From positions 62,001 through 126,000 of the forward strand of contig VFJQ01000014.1 in assembly GCA_009885995.1 (NCBI GenBank): a stretch of 64,000 nt of DNA, in the 5' to 3' direction. Origin of the DNA: Verrucomicrobiota bacterium. GTDB taxonomy: Bacteria; Verrucomicrobiota; Verrucomicrobiia; Chthoniobacterales; Chthoniobacteraceae. Shown here piece after piece: positions 44,701 through 54,300 of the stretch. The notes below the pieces were generated by a model that was given only the letters and a program-made list of their open reading frames with translations, was not told the DNA's origin and made no database searches. Every line of letters begins with the position of its first letter. The first letter of the stretch is position 1. A program made the translations under genes and the position numbers.

Positions 44701-47700
44701 GCGACGGGCGACAACGAGAACGCGGTGGACATCGACCTGCGCGCCTACGTGACCGACGACGCCACGCCGTCCGCGCAGATGCTCTTCACCGTCAGCGGCG
44801 CGGTGAATGGAACGGTCGTCCTGCTCGCCGACGGCCACACCGCGCGCTTCACACCCACGCCTGGCTACACCGGTGTGCCGACGTTCAACTTCACCGCGAC
44901 GGACACCGCCGCCGATCCGCGCGCGATCCTCACGTATGACTTCGACGCGCCCGACGCCTCGGCCGCGAACACCGTGCCCGATGTCTCCGGCCTCGGTCGC
45001 GACGGCACGCTCGACGCCATCGGCACCGGCGCAGCCACGCTCGTGAGCGACGTGCCCGCTGCGATCGGCCACGACGGGCGCAGCCTCGATCTCGTGGAGA
45101 ATGGCGGCGCGAACGCCGCGCGGCTCAGCCGCACGATCGGGACGACGGAGCTGGATTGGAACGCGAGCGATTGGACAATCACCGGCTGGTTCAAGCGCCG
45201 CGACGCCACTAACGAGGACATGATCTGGCACCTCCACAACGGCGACGGCTACGGCAGCAGCGAGGAGTTTTACCTCATGGCGAATGGCGCGAGCAGTCTC
45301 ACGCTGCACCACTATCCGGGGCCGGACGTGGCCATCGTGGGCACCGCTACGCCGGGCGTGTGGCATCACTTCGCGGTCGTGCGCAGCGGGACGACGCTCA
45401 GCCTTTACCTGAATGGCGCGCTCGTCGGCAGCGACTCGAGTTTCGCGCTCGCGATCAATCAAACGCACCCGCTCATCTTCGGCGGCCACACCGACGAGAC
45501 CGCGACGTATGCGCCGCGCTGGTTCGATGGCGGGCTCGATGAACTCGCGGTCTTCAACGCCGCGCTTCTTCCGGCCGAGATCACCACGCTCGCGGGCGGG
45601 ATGACCGTGCGGCACTTCGGCGGGCTCAGCGCCATGGGGACGATCTCGCTTTCCGCCGCAGCGGTGAACCACGTGTGGACCAGCACGAGCACCGGCGCGT
45701 GGAGCACGGGCGCGAACTGGCAAAGCAGCGCCGCGCCCGCGAGCACGCGCGGGGCGGCGGTGCAGTTCTTCACGGGCCAGACGCTCACCGGCGGCGCGAT
45801 CACCGCGAACAACGATGTCGTCGCCGGCTTCCACATGAACAACCTCACGCTCGCCGGCACGAGCAGCGCGGCGACCACGACGACGATCACCGGCGGCGGC
45901 TTCAATCTGCTGAACAACGGCACGCTCCTGCCGACCGTGAACCTCAGCGCGGTCGCGGGCTCGGGCATGACTTACAACGTGAACGTGCCGCTCACGCTCG
46001 GCGCAGACACGACGTTCAACGCGACGGCAAGCGGCACGTTCGTCTTCACTGGCGACATTGGCGGCACGGGTGCGCTCACGCGGGCGAGCACGTCGAGCAA
46101 GCTCATCCTCGCGGGCACGAACACCTATACCGGCGACACGATCATCAGCGCGGGCACGCTGCAAATCGGCAACGACCTCGGGACCGGCACGCTCGGCAGC
46201 GGCGACGTGATCGACAACGGGCAACTCCGCTTCGACCGCATCGGGACGCTCGAAGTGCCGAACAGCATCGGCGGCACGGGCACGCTCTATATCGACTGCC
46301 CGATCAATGCGGGCACCATCGTGCTCAGCGGCACGAACACCTTCGATGGTGGTGTGACCGTGAACTCCGGCGCGCTACGCATCACCAACAGCACGGCGCT
46401 GGGCGACGGCACGAAGGCGATCACCCTGAACAATGGCTCGAACGGCGCGCCTCAACTCCGGCTCGATGGGAGCAGCAACCCGATCGAACTCGCCGCGGGC
46501 ATCAGCCTCCTGACCAGCAACGACACCACCGGCGCGATCCTCAGCGAGGCTGGAAATAACGTCCTCGCCGGCCCGATCACCCTCACCGGCGGTGGCGGCG
46601 CCACGCGCATCTACGTCAGCGCGGACACGCTCACGCTTGATGGAAACATCGCGCCAAATACGACCAGCCGCACCTTGCGCCTCGGCGGCGCGGGCGCGGG
46701 CCTCGTGAATGGCGTCATCAGCAACGGCAGCGCAACCAACGTGCTCATCGACCTGAACAAGATCGACTCGGGAACGTGGACGCTCGCCGGCGCGAACACG
46801 CACTCCGGCACCACGACCATCAGCGCCGGCACGCTCGTCGTCGGACACCCGAGCGCGCTCGGCCACGGCGGCTCGACCTTCGGCAGCGCGACGGGCGGCA
46901 CGTCGATCACAAGCGGTGCGACGCTCGATCTCTACGGACAGAGCGGGATCATCGAGGTGCTCACGATCCGCGGCATCGGCGTGGGTGGAAATGGCTCGCT
47001 GGTGAACAGCATTGGAATGACTGCGAACATCGCGGGCGGCATCGTGTCGTCGATCTCGACGACGGCAGGCGGCGTGCATAGCGCGGTGCCGAACGTCACG
47101 ATCAGCGGCGGTGGTGGTGCGGACGCGACGGCCACGGCGACGCTCGGCGTGAGCGCGGCGAGCTTCACGATCGCGGGCGGGAACACGATCTATTCGGTCG
47201 CGCCCACCGTCACGATCAGCGGCGGTGGAGGCACGGGGGCGGCGGCTACGGCAAATCTCACGAGCGGAGTCGTGAGCAGCATCACGATCTCGAATGCCGG
47301 CACCGGCTACACAAGCGCACCGACGATCGCTTTCTCCGGCGGGACGATCACGACGGCAGGGACGAACCCGACCGGCACGGGCAACGCGACCAACTTCGTC
47401 GTCAGCGGCATCACCGTCACGAATCCCGGCAGCGGCTACACCAGCGCGCCGAGCGTGGCCTTCGATACTGGCACGGGCACGACGGCGACAGCGAATCTAT
47501 CCGCGGTCATCATGGGTGCGAATTCCAGCATCGGCGGCAGCGGCGACATCGCGATCGATGCGCCAGTCTCCGGCAGCTTCGCGCTGACGAAGATCGGTGC
47601 GGGCACGCTCACGCTCAGCGCGGCGAATACCTACAACGGCAACACCACGGTCAGCACCGGCACGCTCGTCGTGAATGGCAGCCTCGCCGCGGGTGGCACG

Positions 47701-48606
47701 GCTACGGTCGCGAACGGCGCGACCCTCGCGGGCAGCGGCTCCATCGCGAAGAACACGACCATCAATGGCACTCATAAGCCCGGGGCTGGCGTGGGCGCGC
47801 AGAGCTTCGGAGGCTCAGTGACCTACGGCAGTGGGAGCCATATTGCGTGGGAACTCGGCGCGAACCTCGAAACCGGCGCTGGGATCGACTTCGACCAAGC
47901 CACTGCCACGGGCACCGTCGCCATCGCCACCACTGGCACCCAGCCTGCGCTCGACGTAGCACTCGACAGCGTGGGCAGCACCGTGAACTTCACCGATCCA
48001 TTCTGGGCGAGCGGGCGCTCGTGGACCGTCGTGAGCGGGGCCTCGCGCACAGGCACCTTCGCGCTCGGCACGGTAAGCGCCGACAGCGCGAGCCACGCAG
48101 CGGCGGGCTGGGGCGCGTTCTCACTCCAGCACACCGCGACCGCGGTGAATCTCGTTTGGACACCCGCGGCGCCCTTCCAGCAATGGCAGGCGCTCAACTT
48201 CGGGACGAACTGGAACGTGCCGACGATCGCCGGCGACCTGGCGGACCCCGATGGCGACGGGCGCAAGAACCTGATCGAAGCCGCCGTCGGTGCGGACCCG
48301 AACACCAACGACCCTGCGGCGAACCCGAGCCTGAGCAATGTCGCCGGCCGGCTCACGCTGAACTTCTCCCGTGACAGCGCGCGCGCCGATCTCACCCTCA
48401 CCGTGCGCGGCGGCGACACGCCCGGCACTTGGACCGATCTCGCACGCAGCACGGGCGGCGGACCCTTCGTGCCGCTCGTGGGCGGCGTGACGGTGAGCGA
48501 GACGGGCGCTGGCGCCATGAAGAGCGTGCAGATCGGCGATGCCTACCTGCTCACCGACCCCGCACACCCGCGGCGGTTTATGAAGCTGCAAGTGACGCGG
48601 CCGTAA
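41782..48606 (+). CDS. Giant surface protein: PA14 x2, heparinase II/III-like lyase, LamG, beta-strand repeats
   Basis: 2,274 residues. In order: signal peptide (about 1-22), two PA14-like sugar-binding modules (about 26-165 and 173-320), and a heparinase II/III or alginate-lyase-like part (about 345-900), with [16 protein letters not shown] near 558 and [25 protein letters not shown] near 710, the latter the conserved His/Asp block of that lyase fold. Next come a cadherin-like module (about 965-1045) and a LamG-like lectin module (about 1050-1273). Many autotransporter-associated beta-strand repeats follow ([27 protein letters not shown]; about 1290-2000). It ends with a [16 protein letters not shown] segment and [11 protein letters not shown]. 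It probably binds and eliminatively cleaves an anionic, uronate-containing polysaccharide at the cell surface. Confidence 0.88.
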   Translation: [2274 protein letters not shown]

Positions 48607-48668
48607 GCCGTAAGCCGCACCTTGGTCTAGTAGCCGTGAGGGCGGGACTTCGCTGCGATCAACTAGCC

Positions 48669-50204
48669 ATGAACCCCACCCGCCTCATCCTCGCCCTGCT
48701 TTGGCTCGGCTCCGTCGCATTCGCCGCGAAGCAGCCGAACATCCTCTTCATCCTCGCCGACGACCAGAGCACGAAGACGGTCGCGTGTTATCCCGAGGCG
48801 TGGCCGTGGGTGAAGACGCCGAACATCGACGCGCTTGCGGCGAGCGGCGTGCGTTTCCAAGGCGCGTATCTCGGCTCGTGGTGCATGCCTTCGCGCGCGG
48901 CGCTGCTCACGGGGCACTGGCCGCACGCGATCGAGTCGATGAGCATGGCGGGGAAATATCCGGGCAGCACTTACGATCCGCAGCAGTGCCCGTTTTGGCC
49001 GAAGACCTTCCGCGAGCACGGCTACACCACGGCGCAGATCGGCAAGTGGCACACGGGCGATGACGCGGGCTGGGGACGCGATTGGGATCACCAGATCGTG
49101 TGGAATCGCCCGAAGCACCAGGAGAACGCGGGCGCGTATTACGAGACGCAGATCCTCGCGATCGATGGCGTGGAGAAGACGGTCGAGGGCTACCCGGCGG
49201 ACAATTACACGAAGTGGGCGGGCGAGTTCATCCGCGGCGAGCATCGCGACGCGCAGAAGCCGTGGTATCTCTGGCTCTGCTACGGGAGCGTGCATGGGCC
49301 GTCGAAACCGGCGGCGCGGCACAAGGGAACCTATGCCGGCAAGGAAGTGCCCGAGCCGGCGGACATCCTGCCGCCGCGGCCCGGCAAGCCGGATTATCTC
49401 AAGAAGACGCAAGCGTGGTCGCGCGCGGCCGATGGACGGATCATCGCGGGCAAGAGCGGTGAAGCGGTCGGCGATGAGGCGGGCAAAGGCGGGAAGGATT
49501 TCGCCGACTGGGTGCGGCAGGTGAATGAGTGCGTGCCCGCAGTGGATGAGGGCGTGGGCGAACTCATCAAGACGCTGCGCGAGACCGGGCAGCTCGAAAA
49601 CACGCTCGTGATTTACTCCGCCGACCAGGGTTTCGCGATGGGCGAGCACGGCTTCCGCACGAAGGTCGCGCCTTACGACGCGAACTACCGCTCGCCGCTC
49701 ATCGTCTCGATGCCCGGCACCGTCGCCGCTGGAAAATTCTGCCCGCAAAACGTCGGCAGTCCCGATCTCGTCGCGACGTTCTTCGCCTTCGCTGGCCTCG
49801 ATCAGCCGTGGAAGATGCACGGTCGCGACCTCACCCCGCTGCTGCGCGATCCCGCCGCCGCGTGGCCTTACCCCTGCCTCTACGAACACACCGGCGAGCA
49901 CTACGGCAGCGATGTGACGAAGATGCTGCGCGATAATCCGAAGGGCGCCATCCACAAGGCCGGCGTGCCGTGGTATGACGCCGTGGTCGCAGACGGCTGG
50001 AAATACATCCGCTACCTCCGCGGCACCGATGGCGAAGAACTCTACGATCTCCGCCACGACTCCGAAGAGCTGCACAACCTCGCGACCTCCCCCGAGCAGC
50101 ACGAGCGACTGGAGAAGCTGCGCACCGCGCTCATCGCCGAGTTGCACCGCACCGAAGCGGCGTATGCGGACTCGCTGCCTTCCGCGGCTGGGCGCGATCG
50201 TTAG
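48669..50204 (+). CDS. Exported sulfatase (family S1)
   Basis: The 511-residue protein is taken from ATG 48669 for its signal peptide (about 1-19). Blocks: PNILFILADDQSTKT, C72-M-P-S-R, IGKWHTGDD and SADQGFAMGEHG, where Gln replaces the usual Asn, a pattern of the sulfatase groups that include choline- and glucosamine-type enzymes. The C-terminal GWKYIRYLRGTDGEELYDL is typical of this group. It follows the giant lyase-like gene by 62 bp and is the last gene of the polysaccharide region. It is convergent with jetD, with only 20 bp between. Confidence 0.92.
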   Translation: MNPTRLILALLWLGSVAFAAKQPNILFILADDQSTKTVACYPEAWPWVKTPNIDALAASGVRFQGAYLGSWCMPSRAALLTGHWPHAIESMSMAGKYPGSTYDPQQCPFWPKTFREHGYTTAQIGKWHTGDDAGWGRDWDHQIVWNRPKHQENAGAYYETQILAIDGVEKTVEGYPADNYTKWAGEFIRGEHRDAQKPWYLWLCYGSVHGPSKPAARHKGTYAGKEVPEPADILPPRPGKPDYLKKTQAWSRAADGRIIAGKSGEAVGDEAGKGGKDFADWVRQVNECVPAVDEGVGELIKTLRETGQLENTLVIYSADQGFAMGEHGFRTKVAPYDANYRSPLIVSMPGTVAAGKFCPQNVGSPDLVATFFAFAGLDQPWKMHGRDLTPLLRDPAAAWPYPCLYEHTGEHYGSDVTKMLRDNPKGAIHKAGVPWYDAVVADGWKYIRYLRGTDGEELYDLRHDSEELHNLATSPEQHERLEKLRTALIAELHRTEAAYADSLPSAAGRDR

Positions 50205-50224
50205 CCCGCCTCTACTTCCGGCCT

Positions 50225-51388
50225 TTATCGCGCGGTTGCGGGGTGCGGCGGACTGATGATTCGTGCGAACGCTTCGACGACTACGGCGTATGGCACGCGC
50301 TCTTGTTCCAGCCACAAACCCTCTGCGCTGAGTTGATTCAGAGCGGCACGTTCAGCGGTGGTAAGTCCAGGCACTTCGACATGGGCGAACTCCACCTTCA
50401 CGGCCCACCGTCGGTGCGCTTCGAGCGTTGCGGAGTCCATCAATATGCTCTCGGTCTCCGGATACGCCGCGCGCAATCGTGCGAGGATCGCGAAACCGCG
50501 CGCATCCATATCTCCCCAATACAGGATCCGCGACTGCGCCAGCCACGGCGCGCTCGCGAGTAAGGCGGCGGCATCGCCGCTCCCGAGCACCGCCACGGCG
50601 TTCGGCAATGTTGGTAGGGCTAGAAAATTGCGCAGATTCTCGGTGATGATCGCGATCACGCTGCCGAGCGAGAGCGCGCGGAAAGTGGGTGCGGGTATGG
50701 CGAGATCGGCGACGGGGAAGCCGCGCACCGCTTGCAACGCCAGGTCGAGAAAACGCAGCCGCACGAGTGGCTCCTCCCAGCGCAAACCGTGGCGGGCCTC
50801 GAAACGCGGCGCGCTCTGATCGACGGCCTCCGGCTGCACTTGGAGAAGCAGCGCGTCGAGGATGGTGCGGTGCCGCTCGAAAAACTTCGTGTCCACGCCC
50901 TCGACGGGAAGCTGCCGGAGATACAGGCCGGAGCGCGGATTGGCGCGAAACCAAGCGACGACGCGCAGCAGCGCCGGCCAAAGGCTGTGGTGCTGGATGA
51001 CGGCTGGCGCGTTGGCGGGCAGCCATGTTTCCAGCGCCTGACACTCCGCGCGGATAAGCGCGAGGTCCGCGCGGAAATTACGCACTTCATCCGTCTTTCC
51101 GAGTGCGCCAAGAAACGCTGTCTCGTGCGAAAAGCTCGCACGCTCCGGGCGCTCATGCGGGCCGAAGCGCGGGTCGTTCACGGTGCGCCATTCGACGGTG
51201 ATATTTAACGTCGCAGCCGCCGCGCGAAACTCCGCCAGCTCGGTGGCGCGCTCCGCGTAGGTCTCGGCGCGGCGGGTTTTGCCGATGCGCAGTTCGACGG
51301 GAAAGAACGCAACGCCCTCGACGACCGAGCGCAGAAAATCTGCGTAGCGGCGCCGTGCCAGCGACAGCAATTGGTCGCGGCTAAACAT
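50225..51388 (-). CDS. jetD: Wadjet subunit JetD (DUF3322/DUF2220, TOPRIM-type nuclease)
   Basis: The 387-residue protein has an N-terminal DUF3322-like half and a C-terminal DUF2220 TOPRIM-like half. The candidate metal residues are in ITENLRNF (Glu about 250) and YWGDMDARGF (about 290-300, a DxD pattern). JetD is the subunit that cleaves plasmid DNA held by the JetABC SMC motor in Wadjet defence. ATG 51388 overlaps the jetC stop by 8 bp. The length is as expected, so the nuclease looks intact. It is convergent with the sulfatase ending at 50204. Confidence 0.9.
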   Translation of the reverse strand: MFSRDQLLSLARRRYADFLRSVVEGVAFFPVELRIGKTRRAETYAERATELAEFRAAAATLNITVEWRTVNDPRFGPHERPERASFSHETAFLGALGKTDEVRNFRADLALIRAECQALETWLPANAPAVIQHHSLWPALLRVVAWFRANPRSGLYLRQLPVEGVDTKFFERHRTILDALLLQVQPEAVDQSAPRFEARHGLRWEEPLVRLRFLDLALQAVRGFPVADLAIPAPTFRALSLGSVIAIITENLRNFLALPTLPNAVAVLGSGDAAALLASAPWLAQSRILYWGDMDARGFAILARLRAAYPETESILMDSATLEAHRRWAVKVEFAHVEVPGLTTAERAALNQLSAEGLWLEQERVPYAVVVEAFARIISPPHPATAR

Positions 51389-54300
51389 TCGCCGGGGCCT
51401 GCTGGCGCGCGGTTTCGTATTGCGCGCGGGTGGCGCGGCGGACGCGCGACGCGTCGCCGTTTGGATTCACGGTGAGGTGAAAACTCTCGACGTATTTTTC
51501 GGCGATGCGCGCCTCCGCCTTCCACGGCGCGGCAAGCAGGAGTTGAAAGCCGAGCCGCTGGAAAAGCTCCAGTGCGCGGTGCGAATTTTGCGCGTCGGTG
51601 CGCGCAAAGACTTCATCTACCACGACGAGCCGCAGGCTATCTGCGCGGTCGGGATCATCCGCGAGGCCATATTGCGCGAGTAGCGAGGCCGCGAGGATGG
51701 TGAAGGCCATCTTCGCCTTCTGGCCGCCGGATTTCCCCGTCGAAGAATCCATGCTGTTCACCACCACGCCGTCGGATTTGCGGCGCTCGTTCACGCTGAA
51801 TTCCAGCCACAGCCGACTGTCCGCCACACGCGCCATCCACTCCGGCTCCTGGCCGAAGCGCGTCACGATTTCGCGGATTTTCTTATACAGTTCGAGCCGC
51901 TGATTTTCGTCGGGATGCAGCCCCGCGCCGAGGCAGTCGCGCAGCCGTGCCTTGAAATCTCGGATACCCGCGTCCCGCGTATCGCGGCGGACGAGTTCTA
52001 CGAAAGTCCCGTCGCCGTAGTCCAGCCCGTGTAGCGCCGCATTCACCTGCTCGATGCGCTCGCGGTGCGTCTTCACCTCCTCATTGAGCTTCGCCTCCAG
52101 TCCGCCAATGTTCTCGGTGAGATTCGTGTTCAGGAAATCGCGAAACCTCTCTTTGTGCTTCGGCAAATCCTCGCGCACGAGCTGATCGTGCAGCGCGACA
52201 AACTCCGCTGCGTATTCCGACTTCGCGCTCAGCGTCTTTCCTTCGTCAGGATATACGCCGAGGAACTTTTGCATCGGCGCAATCATCACCTTCTCCGCCT
52301 CGTTGATTTTCGCCGTGAAATTGCTCGCGCGCCCGCGCAGCGACTTGTCCACGCGCTCGCGCACTTCGCCAAGATTGAGATGCGTCAGCACCTCGCCGTT
52401 TTCCGTCTCGATGAAAGCGGACGCGAGCTCCGTGAAATCGCGCCGCGCCTCACGATCCAACCGCGCCTCCACGTCATCGAGCTTCGGACGGAACTCCGCG
52501 AGCTGTTCGCTCTTTTTTCCGCGCGTCGCCACCAAGCCATCCCGCTGGCCTTCGAGTTTCTTCAATTCGCCCTCCGCGTCGTTCAACTGCCTCTGCACCG
52601 CTTCTCGTTTCTTCGACGATCTTTCCAGGTCGGCGCGCTGCGTCGCGAGCTCCGCCAACCGCGCCTGCTCGGCGGAATAATCAATCGCCGCGAAGCCTTC
52701 CAGCGCACTCGCAGCCTCCACTTTCTGCGCGCGTTGCTGGAAAACCACGACTTCCGTCCGCGCTGTTTTCTCGATGGCTTGCGCGGCAGCCAGCGCCTTT
52801 GTGTCTTCGATGAGCTGCTGTTCAAGCGCCTGGATTTTCCGCTCCGGCGACCAGCCGAGCACGTAGTCGCGGCGTGAGCCGAGCGCGCGGCGGTCGTCTT
52901 TGACATGGCGCGTGCCATTGCGGATGAGGCCGTCTTTCGTCAGCCCGAAACGCTCGCGTTCCAGTTCCGCCGTATCGCGGCAGCAGACGTGCGAAAAACT
53001 CGCCTGCACCTCGCCCGCGACCCAGCGTGCCAGCGAATGCTCGTCACGAAAGTTCAGCCGCGCCGCCACGCTGCGCGCGTCCGCTTGCGCGAAGACGCGT
53101 GCGCCTTCCTGCGGCACGCGGTGAAAGAGCAGCCGCACTCCTTCGCCACCTGCATTGGTTAATCGGCGTCCGTTCACCCAACGCGCAACGCGCTGGTAGT
53201 GGCGCTCGGGCACGAGCAGCGACACCCCGAAATTGTGCAGCAGCCGCTCAATGGCCCCGCTCCAATCTTCCGCAAACTCCGGCTTCACTTCCATGAGTTC
53301 ACCGGCGAACGGCAGATCATCCACCGCCACTCCCGTCGCGTCGCAGAGGACCGTGCGGATATGCTGGAGATAGCCGGGAATGAGCGCCTGCCGACCGCGT
53401 AGCGAATCCAGTTCGGCCTTCACCGCTGCCGCCTCGCGTTCGAGCGTCTTCGCTTTCACGCCAGCATCGTTCGCTTTCCCGTTTGCGCTTTCCTGCCACG
53501 AAGTCAGTTCGCCGCGTCGCTTCGCAAACTCGGTGCGCATAGCGATAAATGCCGCTTCGTTTCCAGGCACGTTACCGAACTCCTCCGCGCGCAGGAGTTC
53601 GGCGAGTTGCTGGTGATTCCGCTCTCGCTCTCCCACCCGCAGCCTCACTTTCTCCATCTCAAGTTCGAGCGTTTCAATAAGGCGGCTCGTTTCATCCGCA
53701 TCGAGTTGCGCCTTGAGCAGGTCGCGTTTTGCCTGCGCCTCAGAGCGCCGCGCCTCCAATTCCGCCAGTGCCGCGTTCGCCGCCCCAAGCTCCAGCGCGC
53801 ACTGGTCGAGATGCTCGCGCAGCAAATCCGCATGGCGCTGAAGATAGTAGTGCGGCAGCGCCGCTTGCAGCTTTTGCACCTCCGCCCGTTTGATCTCCAA
53901 ATCCGCCACCTCGACATGCGCCGCGGCGACGGGCGCGAGCAGCGCGATTTGATTTTCCGCCCGCCCGATGTCGTTCCAGCAACTCTCCAAATCGCTAAAG
54001 CGTGGGACGACCTGCTTTTGGATGAACTCCTGCGCGCCGCCGTGCGTGAGCAGATTCCGCCGCAGGAAAACGCTCACGTCCGACACTTCCTTCACACCGA
54101 TGGCCTGATTGAAAATCTCCAGCGCGCCTTCGCCGGGGATGCCCATGCGCGCGCAGAAATCCTCGCGATACGCCTTGTAGCTGTCACGCACGTCGAAGCC
54201 GCGCCGCTCCAGTTCCTTCTTCATCCCGCGTCCCGTTTCCAAGCCCTGCAAATGTTCCGCAATGCCCAGCTCGCCGCCGCCCACGAGATACACCGTCTTC

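Noticed and set aside
43882..46224. A 780-codon minus-strand open frame inside the giant surface protein gene
   Set aside because: It is Arg/Ala/His-rich with no domains and antisense to LamG and beta-repeat modules, so it is a composition artefact.
47090..47500. Tandem Gly/Thr/Ser-rich stretch in the giant protein as a DNA repeat or CRISPR-like array
   Set aside because: It is protein-level repetition of ISGGGG and GYTSAP units in the beta-strand region. The DNA copies differ and there are no spacers.
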